Part shown: positions 20,299 to 28,497 of the stretch, in pieces
How positions within the stretch are numbered: position 1 is the stretch's first letter
Layout of the letters: every line of letters starts with the position of its first letter
NCBI RefSeq assembly: GCF_004297405.1
Contig: NZ_SCVC01000031.1
Coordinates: forward strand, 79,325-143,324
DNA: 64,000 nt
Direction of reading: 5' to 3'
Origin: Reyranella sp.
GTDB taxonomy: Bacteria; Pseudomonadota; Alphaproteobacteria; Reyranellales; Reyranellaceae
Translations under genes and position numbers: made by a program
The notes under the pieces: model-generated
Databases searched by the model: none
What the model was told of the DNA's origin: nothing
What the model saw: the letters and a program-made list of their open reading frames with translations, nothing else

Positions 20299-23142
20299 AT
20301 GTCCCTCGTTCACGAAATCGACTACGGCACGCCGGTCAGTCGCGCCGAAGAGACGGTAAGCCTCACTATCGACGGCCACGCCGTCACCGTGCCGGCCGGC
20401 ACGTCCATCATGCGCGCCGCCGTTGAAGCGGGCATCCAGGTGCCCAAGCTCTGCGCCACCGACTCCGTCGAAGCCTTCGGCTCCTGCCGGCTATGCCTGG
20501 TCGAGATCACCGGCCGCGCCGGGACGCCGGCGTCCTGCACGACACCAGTGGCGGCGGGCATGGTCGTATCGACCCAGACCGAGCGGCTGAAGCAGGTCCG
20601 GCGCGGCGTGATGGAACTCTATATCTCCGACCATCCGCTCGACTGCCTGACCTGCGCCGCCAACGGTGATTGCGAGCTGCAGGACATGGCGGGCGCTGTC
20701 GGTCTGCGCGAAGTGCGCTACGGCTACGAGGGTGAGAACCACACCAAGCAGACGAAGGACGAGTCGAACCCGTATTTCACGTTCGATCCGTCCAAGTGTA
20801 TCGTCTGCTCGCGTTGTGTACGCGCCTGCGAGGAAGTGCAGGGCACCTTCGCGCTGACCATCGAAGGCCGCGGCTTCGACTCCAAGGTCTCGTCCGGCGC
20901 GGCTGCCGACAATTTCCTGAGTTCCGAATGCGTCTCCTGCGGCGCCTGTGTCCAGGCCTGTCCGACCGCGACGCTGTCGGAAAAGAGCGTGATCGACATC
21001 GGCATTCCCGAGCATTCGGTCGTCACGACCTGCGCCTATTGCGGCGTCGGCTGCAGCTTCAAGGCCGAGATGCGCGGCGAAGAGCTGGTGCGCATGGTCC
21101 CCTACAAGGACGGCAAGGCCAATCGCGGTCACTCCTGCGTCAAGGGCCGCTTCGCCTGGGGCTATGCCAACCATCGCGAGCGTATCCTGAAGCCGATGGT
21201 GCGAGAGACCATCGACCAGCCCTGGCGCGAGGTGAGCTGGGACGAGGCGATCGGCCGGGTCGCGTCGGAGTTCAAGCGCCTGCAGGAGACGCACGGACGC
21301 CTGGCGATCGGCGGCATCACCTCCTCGCGTTGCACCAACGAAGAGACCTACCTCGTGCAGAAGCTGGTGCGCGGTGGCTTCGGCAACAACAATGTCGATA
21401 CCTGCGCCCGCGTCTGCCACTCGCCGACCGGCTTCGGCCTGAGGACCGCCTTCGGCACCTCGGCCGGCACGCAGGATTTCGACTCCGTCGAACAGTCTGA
21501 CGTCATCCTGGTGATCGGTGCCAACCCGACCGATGCGCATCCGGTCTTCGCCTCCCGCATGAAGAAGCGGCTGCGCCAGGGCGCCCGGCTGATCGTGATC
21601 GATCCGCGCCGCACTGACCTCGTGCGCATGCCGCATGTCGCGGCCGACTTTCATCTGCCGCTCCGGCCCGGCACCAATGCCGCGATCCTGAATGCGCTGG
21701 CCCATGTCATTGTCACCGAAGGCCTGGTCGACGAAACCTTCGTGCGCACCTTCTGCGACCGCGATGCCTTCGAGTATTGGGCGGCCTTCGTGGCGGAGGA
21801 GCGCAACAGCCCCGAGACGGTCGGCTTGATGGCCGGCGTCTCGCCCGAGGCGATCCGTGGCGCCGCCCGGCTCTATGCCGCCGGTCCCAACAGCGCGATC
21901 TACTACGGCCTCGGCGTCACCGAGCACAGCCAGGGCACGACCGCCGTCATGGCCATCGCCAACCTCGCGATGGTGACCGGCAATCTCGGTCGGCCGGGCG
22001 TGGGCGTGAACCCGCTGCGCGGCCAGAACAATGTCCAGGGCTCCTGCGACATGGGCTCATTCCCGCACGAGCTCAGCGGCTATCGCCACATCTCCGACGA
22101 TGCGACCCGCACCATGTTCGAGAAGATGTGGGGCCGACCGCTCGACGCCGAGCCCGGCCTGCGCATTCCCAACATGTTCGATGCGGCGATCGACGGCAGC
22201 TTCAAGGCCCTCTACGTGCAGGGCGAGGACATCCTGCAGTCCGATCCCAATACGACCCACGTTGCGGCTGCCCTCAAGGCGATGGAATGCGTCGTGGTCC
22301 AGGACCTGTTCCTGAACGAGACGGCGAACTACGCGCATGTCTTCCTGCCGGGCTCGACCTTCCTCGAGAAGGACGGGACCTTCACCAACGCCGAGCGCCG
22401 CATCAACCGCGTGCGCCGTGTGATGACGCCCAAGAACGGCCTGGCCGACTGGGAGATTACCTTGGCGATCTCCAAGGCCATGGGTTTCGAGATGCCCTAT
22501 GCGCATCCCTCGGAAATCATGGACGAGATCGCGCGGCTGACGCCGACCTTCGCCGGTGTTTCCTATGCCCTGCTCGACGAGGTGGGCTCGGTCCAATGGC
22601 CGTGCAACGAGAAGGCACCGCTCGGCACGCCGGTCATGCATATCGGCGGCTTCGTACGCGGGCGAGGCAACTTCATGATCACCGAGTATGTGCCGACGGA
22701 CGAGCGCACCGGGCCGCGTTTCCCGCTGCTGCTCACCACCGGCCGCATCCTCTCGCAGTACAATGTCGGCGCCCAGACGCGGCGCACCGACAACATCGTG
22801 TGGCATGACGCGGATGTGCTGGAGATCCACCCGCACGACGCCGAACAGCGCGGCGTACGCGACGGTGATTGGGTGAAGCTCGACAGTCGCGCTGGCGGTA
22901 CGACGCTCCGTGCCCAGATCACCGATCGTGTGGCGCCAGGCGTCGTCTACACGACCTTCCACCACCCCGACACGCAAGCCAATGTCGTGACCACGGAGTT
23001 CTCCGACTGGGCGACCAACTGCCCGGAATACAAAGTCACGGCCGTGCAGGTTTCACCCTCCAACGGTCCCAGCGAGTGGCAGCGTGACTACGCGGCGCAG
23101 GCGGATCGCAGTAGGCGGATCGCCAAGGTCGCGGCGGAGTAG
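20299..23142 (+). CDS. fdsA: Formate dehydrogenase alpha (Mo-bis-MGD) subunit FdsA
   Basis: The 947-residue catalytic subunit oxidises formate to CO2. N-terminal clusters in order: 2Fe-2S (Cys52, 63, 66, 80), His-ligated 4Fe-4S (His112, Cys116, 119, 125), two ferredoxin-type 4Fe-4S (Cys167-177 and Cys211-221), then the catalytic-domain 4Fe-4S (Cys245, 248, 252, 280). The Mo ligand is Cys373 followed by His374 (ARVCHSPTG), so it is a cysteine, not selenocysteine, enzyme. The C-terminal MGD-binding domain includes TTGRILSQYNVGAQTRRT. It follows fdsB by 9 nt with AAGAGG as ribosome site. The sulfurtransferase gene fdsC, which usually follows fdsA, is absent here. Confidence 0.96.
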   Translation: MSLVHEIDYGTPVSRAEETVSLTIDGHAVTVPAGTSIMRAAVEAGIQVPKLCATDSVEAFGSCRLCLVEITGRAGTPASCTTPVAAGMVVSTQTERLKQVRRGVMELYISDHPLDCLTCAANGDCELQDMAGAVGLREVRYGYEGENHTKQTKDESNPYFTFDPSKCIVCSRCVRACEEVQGTFALTIEGRGFDSKVSSGAAADNFLSSECVSCGACVQACPTATLSEKSVIDIGIPEHSVVTTCAYCGVGCSFKAEMRGEELVRMVPYKDGKANRGHSCVKGRFAWGYANHRERILKPMVRETIDQPWREVSWDEAIGRVASEFKRLQETHGRLAIGGITSSRCTNEETYLVQKLVRGGFGNNNVDTCARVCHSPTGFGLRTAFGTSAGTQDFDSVEQSDVILVIGANPTDAHPVFASRMKKRLRQGARLIVIDPRRTDLVRMPHVAADFHLPLRPGTNAAILNALAHVIVTEGLVDETFVRTFCDRDAFEYWAAFVAEERNSPETVGLMAGVSPEAIRGAARLYAAGPNSAIYYGLGVTEHSQGTTAVMAIANLAMVTGNLGRPGVGVNPLRGQNNVQGSCDMGSFPHELSGYRHISDDATRTMFEKMWGRPLDAEPGLRIPNMFDAAIDGSFKALYVQGEDILQSDPNTTHVAAALKAMECVVVQDLFLNETANYAHVFLPGSTFLEKDGTFTNAERRINRVRRVMTPKNGLADWEITLAISKAMGFEMPYAHPSEIMDEIARLTPTFAGVSYALLDEVGSVQWPCNEKAPLGTPVMHIGGFVRGRGNFMITEYVPTDERTGPRFPLLLTTGRILSQYNVGAQTRRTDNIVWHDADVLEIHPHDAEQRGVRDGDWVKLDSRAGGTTLRAQITDRVAPGVVYTTFHHPDTQANVVTTEFSDWATNCPEYKVTAVQVSPSNGPSEWQRDYAAQADRSRRIAKVAAE

Positions 23143-23147
23143 AAACT

Positions 23148-23381
23148 ATGTCCGCGACAGGGTCGAAAGAGCGGCTGGTGACCATGGCCAACCAGATCGG
23201 CCAGTTCTTCGTGCCACAGCGTCAGGGCGATCCGGCTGCGGCCATTGCCGATCATCTTCGGAAGTTCTGGGACCCGCGCATGCGGGCGGCTATCGTCGCG
23301 CACCTGGAGGCCGGCGGCGAAGGGCTCGATGGCCCGGTCCGCGAAGCTGTCGGACGATTGAAGGAAACGAGCCGCCCATGA
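23148..23381 (+). CDS. fdsD: Formate dehydrogenase delta subunit FdsD
   Basis: A 77-residue FdsD-type protein (MANQIGQFF, then KFWDPRMRAAIVAHLEAGGEGL), matching the small subunit that stabilises the FdsABG complex. It is 5 nt downstream of fdsA and its stop overlaps the next start by 4 nt. It lacks cysteines, so it is not a cluster carrier. In most fds operons fdsC lies between fdsA and fdsD; here they are adjacent. Confidence 0.92.
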   Translation: MSATGSKERLVTMANQIGQFFVPQRQGDPAAAIADHLRKFWDPRMRAAIVAHLEAGGEGLDGPVREAVGRLKETSRP

Positions 23382-24277
23382 ACATCTTCCTCACCGGCGC
23401 CACGGGCTATATCGGCGGCACCGTCGCCCATCGTCTCTTGCAGGATGGCCATAAGCTGCGCGGTCTGGTGCGCGATGCCGAGAAGGGCAAGCGCCTCGCG
23501 GCCCTCGGCATCGAACCGGTGGCGGGCGGCCTCGACGATGCGGCGATCCTCACCGCCGAAGCGCGCCGTGCAGAGGCGGTGATCAACACGGCGAACAGCG
23601 ATCATCGCGGCGCCATCGATGCCCTGATCGAAGGCCTCGCCGGCTCGAACAAGCCGTTCCTGCACACCAGCGGCTCCAGCATCGTCGCCGACGAGGCGCA
23701 TGGTGATAAGGCCTCGGACCGCATCTACGACGAGGAGACGCCGCTCGATCCCGTACCGGGCAAGGTAGCGCGCGTTGCCATCGACAGGGCGATCCGCGAC
23801 GCCAGCCAGCGAGGCGTGCGCTCGGTCGTTCTCTGCAACACCATGATCTATGGCAACGGCCTCGGCCTGGCGCGCGACAGCGCTCAGATCCCGGGGCTGG
23901 CAGCACGAGCGCGCAAGACGGGCGTTGTGCGCCATGTCGGCCAGGGGCTGAACATCTGGTCGAATGTCCATGTCGAGGACGTGGCCGACCTCTACAGCCT
24001 CGCGCTCGCCAAGGCGCCGGCCGGGGCTTTCTACTTTGTGGAGAACGGCGAGGCGTCCTATCGCGACATCTGCGTCTCGATCGCCAAGCGCCTCGGCCTC
24101 GCAAGTCCGCAAGCCTGGCCCTTCGCCGATGCGGTCAAGGAACTGGGCGAAAGCAGCGCCGCCTACACCTTTGGCTCCAACAGCCGTGTCCGCGGCAAGC
24201 GCGCCCGCAGTGAGCTGGGCTGGCAGTCGAAGCACAAGTCGGCGACGACGTGGATCGAGACGGAGCTGCCGCTCTAG
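23378..24277 (+). CDS. NAD-dependent epimerase/dehydratase family protein
   Basis: A 299-residue extended-SDR-like protein. The nucleotide-binding GATGYIGG is at residues 7-14, followed by LVRDAEKGKRLAALGIEPVAGGLDD, which is typical of NmrA/epimerase-like SDRs. A canonical YxxxK is not obvious; the corresponding region reads NTMIYGNGLGLARD. The ATG overlaps the fdsD stop by 4 nt, so it is translationally coupled to the formate dehydrogenase operon, although no role in formate metabolism is known for this family. It converges on the aldo/keto reductase with a 4-nt overlap. The substrate is unknown. Confidence 0.85.
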   Translation: MNIFLTGATGYIGGTVAHRLLQDGHKLRGLVRDAEKGKRLAALGIEPVAGGLDDAAILTAEARRAEAVINTANSDHRGAIDALIEGLAGSNKPFLHTSGSSIVADEAHGDKASDRIYDEETPLDPVPGKVARVAIDRAIRDASQRGVRSVVLCNTMIYGNGLGLARDSAQIPGLAARARKTGVVRHVGQGLNIWSNVHVEDVADLYSLALAKAPAGAFYFVENGEASYRDICVSIAKRLGLASPQAWPFADAVKELGESSAAYTFGSNSRVRGKRARSELGWQSKHKSATTWIETELPL

Positions 24278-25182
24278 GTTGTGATCTCCGCCACCATGCG
24301 CTTCAGAAAGGCTGCATCAGGGTAAACGCCGAAGCCCGCCTGCAGGTTGTCCTTCATATGCTCGGGCTTGCTGGTGCCGGGAATCACGCAGGTCACGGCA
24401 GGATTGGCCAGCACGAACTTGAGCAGGAGCTGCGCCCAGCTCGTGACGCCGATCTCGCCGGCCCACTCGGGGAGCTTGCGCGGCGAGAGCTTGCGCAGAA
24501 GGCCGCCACCGCCGAACGGCTGGTTGACGATCACCGCGATGCCGCGCTCCGCGGCCAGCGGCAGAAGGCGCTGATCCACCGCGCGGTCGTCGAATGCGTA
24601 GTTCAACTGCACAAAGTCCCACTTCTCGGCGCGCATCACGCGCTCCAGCTCGTCGTGTGCGCTTTGCGTGTAATGCGTGATGCCGAGATAGCGGATGCGG
24701 CCGTCCGCCTTCCAGGCCCGCAAGGTCGGCAGGTGGGCGCGCCAGTCCACCAGATTGTGGATTTGCATCAGGTCGATGCGGTCGGTGCGCAGCAGTCGTA
24801 ACGACGCCTGCATCTGGGCGATGCCGCTGTCGCGCCCGCTGGTCCAGACCTTGGTGGCGATGAAGGCCTTGCTGCGTGCGTTCGCGGCCGTCAGCAGATC
24901 GCCGACCACGGCCTCGGCCGCGCCGTACATCGGCGACGTGTCGATCACCGATCCGCCCGCCTCGAAGAGTAAGCGCAACACTTCGGCGATCGGCACGCGG
25001 TCCTCGGGCTTACCACCGACATCGAAGGTGCGCCACGTGCCGACGCCGACGACCGGCAGCAGTTCACCCGAAGAAGGGATCTTGCGGCGATGCATTTGAT
25101 TACCTGGTTGCGCCGCAACATGGCGGCCGGCAAGCAGGCCGCCACCGGTGAGGCTCAGCAACGCAGAACGTGTCAGCTTCAT
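24274..25182 (-). CDS. Aldo/keto reductase with signal peptide
   Basis: A 302-residue NADPH-dependent aldo/keto reductase-fold protein. The catalytic tetrad can be traced: Asp and Tyr in DTSPMYGAAE, Lys in FIATKVWT, His in LMQIHNLVDW. The first 25 residues (LTRSALLSLTGGGLLAGRHVAAQ) look like a secretion signal ending in AAQ, which is unusual for a cofactor-dependent reductase; no twin arginine is present in the first few residues. It lies 15 nt downstream of the DUF3859 gene on the same strand, so the two are probably co-transcribed. Its substrate is unknown. Confidence 0.85.
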   Translation of the reverse strand: MKLTRSALLSLTGGGLLAGRHVAAQPGNQMHRRKIPSSGELLPVVGVGTWRTFDVGGKPEDRVPIAEVLRLLFEAGGSVIDTSPMYGAAEAVVGDLLTAANARSKAFIATKVWTSGRDSGIAQMQASLRLLRTDRIDLMQIHNLVDWRAHLPTLRAWKADGRIRYLGITHYTQSAHDELERVMRAEKWDFVQLNYAFDDRAVDQRLLPLAAERGIAVIVNQPFGGGGLLRKLSPRKLPEWAGEIGVTSWAQLLLKFVLANPAVTCVIPGTSKPEHMKDNLQAGFGVYPDAAFLKRMVAEITT

Positions 25183-25197
25183 GGTCCACCTGCGCCG

Positions 25198-25794
25198 TCA
25201 GAGTGCCTGCGAATTGAAGGCTGGTCCATCGAGGCGTGTCATCGCGAAGCAGTTGAGGCGGCCATCGCCGGAGAGTGCCGGCTCATTGTTGTCGCGTACG
25301 ACCATAAAACGTTGCTGGGTGAGTAACCGATCTCCTTCGAAGAGTTCGAAGATCCAGGGGCCGGGCATGAACTCCCAATCCTCTTCGAAGCCGTAGCCGG
25401 TGAACTGGGCAACGCCAACGGTTGCGCCGATCACCCTTTCATACGAGGTGACTTCCTTGGATGTGCGAGGAGGCTTTACCGGCACTGGAAAATGAGTGAC
25501 CAGCCTCAGGGTCACGAGCGTGCCATCCACCGGGCCGTCGAGACGATAGCGAAAGCCGAACCACAGGTTTCGCCGCGCCGGTATCGTTGTCGTGCTGAGG
25601 ATGTGACAGAGATTCGACACCGTCGTTGTCATCACGCCGCTCGGCTGTCGCGACCTCTCGCCGGTGTCGAGCGTGTAGATGCCGCGTTCCACGATCGTCG
25701 CTGTCAGCGGATCTGCAGCACTGACAGTCGAGATGCAGGACAGCAGCGCCAGAAGCGCGAGAGTGGCTGTTCGAAGCAGTGCCGTGCGTGTCAT
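25198..25794 (-). CDS. DUF3859 domain protein, secreted
   Basis: A 198-residue protein with a Sec signal (TALLRTATLALLALLSCISTVSA, residues about 4-25) followed by a single DUF3859-like beta domain. It starts with IVERGIYTL and ends with the conserved FMPGPWIFELFEGDRLLTQQRFMV. The function of DUF3859 is unknown. The start at 25794 is chosen to place the signal peptide at the N-terminus; an in-frame extension to 25911 would put 39 hydrophilic residues in front. It probably forms a two-gene operon with the aldo/keto reductase. Confidence 0.72.
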   Translation of the reverse strand: MTRTALLRTATLALLALLSCISTVSAADPLTATIVERGIYTLDTGERSRQPSGVMTTTVSNLCHILSTTTIPARRNLWFGFRYRLDGPVDGTLVTLRLVTHFPVPVKPPRTSKEVTSYERVIGATVGVAQFTGYGFEEDWEFMPGPWIFELFEGDRLLTQQRFMVVRDNNEPALSGDGRLNCFAMTRLDGPAFNSQAL

Positions 25795-25984
25795 CGAGAC
25801 GTCATCATTCCTATGGCTTGGCCATGTTGGCAACGGGGAGAAGCGTTGTCGCCATATTGATGCCGTACGCGAGAGGTCTTCTATCACTCGCCGCAGGTTC
25901 GACAGCATCAACCATTGTCATGGCGCGCTGTCGACACCATGTGGGAGTGGCCACAGACACTTCAGCCCCAAGGGAGACCGTGCC

Positions 25985-26188
25985 ATGCCCGAACCCTTCG
26001 TCGTCGAAATCTGGGGTCAACCTGCGGGCATCGTCCTGAAGGAAGGCAACGCTTTCCGCTTCCATGCTTATGCGCGTCCTTTCTTTCAGCTCGACGGTGC
26101 GCAGTTCAGCACCCCGGGTCAGGCCAAGCTTGCCGCAGCGCGGCTACAGCCGCCACAGCCGCCGCGCGAAAGTCCTCGCGCCGAGTGA
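25985..26188 (+). CDS. Small conserved hypothetical protein (67 aa)
   Basis: A short gene with good start signals: AGGGAGA 8 nt before ATG. The protein reads FVVEIWGQPAGIVLKEG, then FRFHAYARPFFQLDG, then FSTPGQAKLAAARL and a Pro/Arg tail. It has no signal peptide or membrane segment. The compact pattern with W, G and aromatic residues suggests a small folded beta protein. I recall similar small unannotated proteins in alphaproteobacteria but cannot name a family. No function is proposed. Confidence 0.65.
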   Translation: MPEPFVVEIWGQPAGIVLKEGNAFRFHAYARPFFQLDGAQFSTPGQAKLAAARLQPPQPPRESPRAE

Positions 26189-26257
26189 CGTCTTTCACCT
26201 TGTCGGTCGAACGGCGTGGCGTTAGTCCACGTCCAGACCTGCAAGGAGAAAGACCCG

Positions 26258-26815
26258 GTGATCAAGCGCAAGCAACGAATTCCCCTGCGTGACCTCGCGA
26301 CCCTGAAGGCCGAGGAACGCGAGGCCGTCGAAAAGAACGCCATGAATGGCCAGGTGTTCAACATCTTCAAGGTGTTGGCGCACCACCCCAACCTCACCAA
26401 GCGCTGGACGCCGTTCGCCGGCCACATCCTCTCCAAGCAGACCCTGCCGTTCCGTGACCGCGAGCTCTTGATCCTGCGCATCGGCTGGCTGAACCAGGCC
26501 GAATACGAGTTCGCCCAGCACGAGCTGATCGCCAAGCGTGGCGGCGTGAGTGATGCCGACGTCGCGAACATCAAGGAAGGTCCGAAGGCCAGGGGCTGGA
26601 ACGAGCACGAGGCAGCGCTGATGCAGCTCGCCGACGATCTCTACGAAAACTCCGTCGCCTCCGACGCGACCTGGGCCACGCTCTCGAAGACCTATTCGAC
26701 GGAGCAGCTCATGGACGCGGTCTTCACGGTCGGCCAGTACAATCTCGTCTCCTGGGCGCTGAACAGCTTCGGCGTGCCGCTCGACGATTTCCTGCCGGGC
26801 GCCCAGAAGAAGTGA
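26258..26815 (+). CDS. Carboxymuconolactone decarboxylase family protein
   Basis: A 185-residue CMD/AhpD-fold protein. The helical core contains LPFRDRELLILRIGWLNQAEYEFAQHELIAKR, then the segment YSTEQLMDAVFTVGQYNLVSWALNSFGVPLD. The usual CxxC of peroxidase-active AhpD is missing (the equivalent position has the NQAEYE stretch), so it is not a thiol peroxidase. Such CMD proteins are often linked to degradation of aromatic or halogenated compounds. The start is GTG at 26258, set by AAGGAG 9 nt upstream. It converges on the TauD-type dioxygenase, 19 nt apart, with a strong hairpin between. Confidence 0.85.
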   Translation: MIKRKQRIPLRDLATLKAEEREAVEKNAMNGQVFNIFKVLAHHPNLTKRWTPFAGHILSKQTLPFRDRELLILRIGWLNQAEYEFAQHELIAKRGGVSDADVANIKEGPKARGWNEHEAALMQLADDLYENSVASDATWATLSKTYSTEQLMDAVFTVGQYNLVSWALNSFGVPLDDFLPGAQKK

Positions 26816-26827
26816 GGAACTAGGGCA

Positions 26828-26849
26828 GTTCCCCTCAGACGAGGGGAAC
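26828..26849. terminator. 9-bp hairpin between convergent genes
   Basis: GTTCCCCTC (26828-26836) and GAGGGGAAC (26841-26849) form a perfect 9-bp stem with a 4-nt loop, overlapping the dioxygenase stop codon. A competing 6-bp stem GGAACT/AGTTCC (26816-26832) overlaps it. It is placed as a bidirectional terminator, though neither side has a U tract. Confidence 0.45.
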
Positions 26850-27677
26850 GCCATCCAGCGTGATGCGGTGCATCAGGCGCCGCTCACCTTGGTAGTCGTT
26901 GATCGCGAGATGCCAGGTGGCTCGATTGTCCCAGAAGGCAATCGAGCCTTCGCGCCACTGGAAGCGCGTTTGGAACTGCGGCTGCGCGGCGTGGGCGTAG
27001 AGATAGTCCAGCAGCGGCTTGCTCTCCTGCGCCGTCCAGCCTTCGAAATGCGTTGTGAATCCCGGATTGACGTAGAGCGTCTTGCGCTGGGTCCCGGGAT
27101 GCCGGATCACCACTGGATGGATCGCATCCTGGGTCGCGAGTTCGGCGTTGCCGATGCGGCCCACGGTATCGCGCGCATACTGTGCCGTTGCGCCGAACAC
27201 ATGCCGGCTCGAATGTACGGCGCGCATTCCTTCCAGCGTGCGCTTCAATCCATCGGACAGCGCTTCGTAGGCCAGCGCCATGCTGGCGAACATGGTGTCA
27301 CCACCGCGCGGCGGGACTTCGCGCGCCAGCAGGACCGACCCCAGCGCCGGCACCTGATCGTAGCTGTGATCGGTATGCCAGCCGCCGCCGATGTTGCGCT
27401 TCTGGTCGGGCTCCTTGCGAACCTCGGCGATCTCGGGGTGACCCTCAACCGCCTTGAAGAACCGGTTGATGTTGATCGGCGCGATGCTTCCGGCGAAGGC
27501 GATGTGCTGCTCGGGCGTGAGCTTCTGGTCGCGAAAGAAGATGACGCCGTGTTCAAAGAGCGCGCCACGGATTTCGTCGGCTTCCGACGGCGTCAGCGGC
27601 TTGGCCAGATCGACGCCCAGGATTTCCGCACCCACCGCCCCGGATGTCGGGCGTACGTCGAAATGGGAATTGCGCAT
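26835..27677 (-). CDS. TauD/TfdA family Fe(II)/2-oxoglutarate dioxygenase
   Basis: A 280-residue non-haem iron dioxygenase. The facial triad is visible: His101 and Asp103 in GGGWHTDHSYD, and His256 in NRATWHLAIND; the 2-oxoglutarate-binding arginine is in GERRLMHRITL near residue 271. TauD/TfdA enzymes hydroxylate sulfonates, aryloxyacetates, alkyl sulfates and similar compounds; the substrate here is open. GGAGGAAA lies before the ATG at 27677. It is divergent from a TetR regulator with a palindromic operator between them, so it is probably repressed by that regulator. It could also be an alpha-ketoglutarate-dependent herbicide-type enzyme. Confidence 0.9.
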   Translation of the reverse strand: MRNSHFDVRPTSGAVGAEILGVDLAKPLTPSEADEIRGALFEHGVIFFRDQKLTPEQHIAFAGSIAPININRFFKAVEGHPEIAEVRKEPDQKRNIGGGWHTDHSYDQVPALGSVLLAREVPPRGGDTMFASMALAYEALSDGLKRTLEGMRAVHSSRHVFGATAQYARDTVGRIGNAELATQDAIHPVVIRHPGTQRKTLYVNPGFTTHFEGWTAQESKPLLDYLYAHAAQPQFQTRFQWREGSIAFWDNRATWHLAINDYQGERRLMHRITLDGVPLV

Positions 27678-27703
27678 TTGCTTTCCTCCGGTGAAATTCT
27701 TAT

Positions 27704-27725
27704 AACTAGAATTATAATTCTAGTT
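27704..27725. promoter_or_regulatory. Perfect 22-bp palindrome, probable TetR operator
   Basis: The sequence from 27704 to 27725 equals its own reverse complement over 22 bp (half-site AACTAGAATTA). It is far more AT-rich than the surrounding DNA and lies 26 nt before the dioxygenase start and 46 nt before the TetR start. Position and symmetry fit an operator that controls both divergent genes. Confidence 0.75.
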
Positions 27726-27771
27726 TTGATTGTCTGGCAAGTGCGTCCAACGCAAGGGTGGGGTTCCGGAG

Positions 27772-28434
27772 ATGCTGGACGAGCAGTTGATCGCCGAGGC
27801 GAAGGTGCCGGGGCTGCGGCCGACCCAGCAGCAACGCAGCCGCGCGCTCGTCGTCAGGCTGATGAACGAGGGGCTGGCGCTCCTGGAGGAGCACGATTTC
27901 GACGGCCTCTCGGTCGAGGCGTTGTGCGCGCGCTGCGGGACGACAGTCGGCTCATTTTATGCCCGCTTCGAGAGCAAGGACGCCTTCGTCGATACCCTGC
28001 AGCGGCTAGTGGTCGAGGATCGCCGGCGCGAGCTGGCCGCTCGCTACGGATCGGATCGCATCCCGCGCGATGACCTCGTCCAGCTCCTGAACTGGATCAC
28101 CAAGGGCGGCATCATCTGGCTGAAACGGCATCACGGCCTCGTCCGGGCATCGCTGCGCCGCGCCGGCAGCGATCTTGGAAGCTGGACGCCGATGCGCGAA
28201 CTCGGCCGTATCCAGGTCGAATATGCCCTGCCCATGATCGTGGATTTGCTCGGCGGAAGGTCGACGCCGGACCTCGAGCAGCGAATCCGGTTCGCCTTCC
28301 AGATCATGTACGGCACCCTGAACAACATGATCCTGATTGATCCAGGGCCGCTCACCCTCCAGGACGCTGCGACGCCGCGCCTGCTGGCGACGGCCATGCA
28401 CCGGCTGATTGAACCCGACTCCGGCCACCCCTGA
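27772..28434 (+). CDS. TetR-family transcriptional regulator
   Basis: A 220-residue regulator with an N-terminal TetR helix-turn-helix: ALVVRLMNEGLALLEEHDFDGLSVEALCARCGTTVGSFYARFESKDAFV without major gaps (about residues 20-68). The C-terminal ligand domain is unclassified. The start is placed at ATG 27772; GGAG directly precedes it, and an in-frame TTG at 27730 would add 14 residues, so the exact start is uncertain. It is divergent from the TauD-type dioxygenase, the likely target, and a perfect palindrome lies between. Confidence 0.88.
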   Translation: MLDEQLIAEAKVPGLRPTQQQRSRALVVRLMNEGLALLEEHDFDGLSVEALCARCGTTVGSFYARFESKDAFVDTLQRLVVEDRRRELAARYGSDRIPRDDLVQLLNWITKGGIIWLKRHHGLVRASLRRAGSDLGSWTPMRELGRIQVEYALPMIVDLLGGRSTPDLEQRIRFAFQIMYGTLNNMILIDPGPLTLQDAATPRLLATAMHRLIEPDSGHP

Positions 28435-28476
28435 AGCCGCTTGGCAGGCTTGGTGCCCTGACTGGGCATGATTTGT

Positions 28477-28497
28477 AATTGCGAATTACTCGCAATT
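28477..28497. promoter_or_regulatory. Fur-family-like inverted repeat upstream of iron cluster
   Basis: AATTGCGA (28477-28484) and TCGCAATT (28490-28497) are perfect 8-bp inverted arms around ATTAC. The core TTGC-N9-GCAA resembles alphaproteobacterial Fur-family boxes. It is 43 nt after the TetR stop and 236 nt before the DUF3649 gene, the first gene of the TonB cluster. Confidence 0.5.

Noticed and set aside
20299..23142. Selenocysteine formate dehydrogenase
   Set aside because: The Mo-ligand position is TGC (Cys373), and no in-frame TGA or SECIS-type stem is needed.
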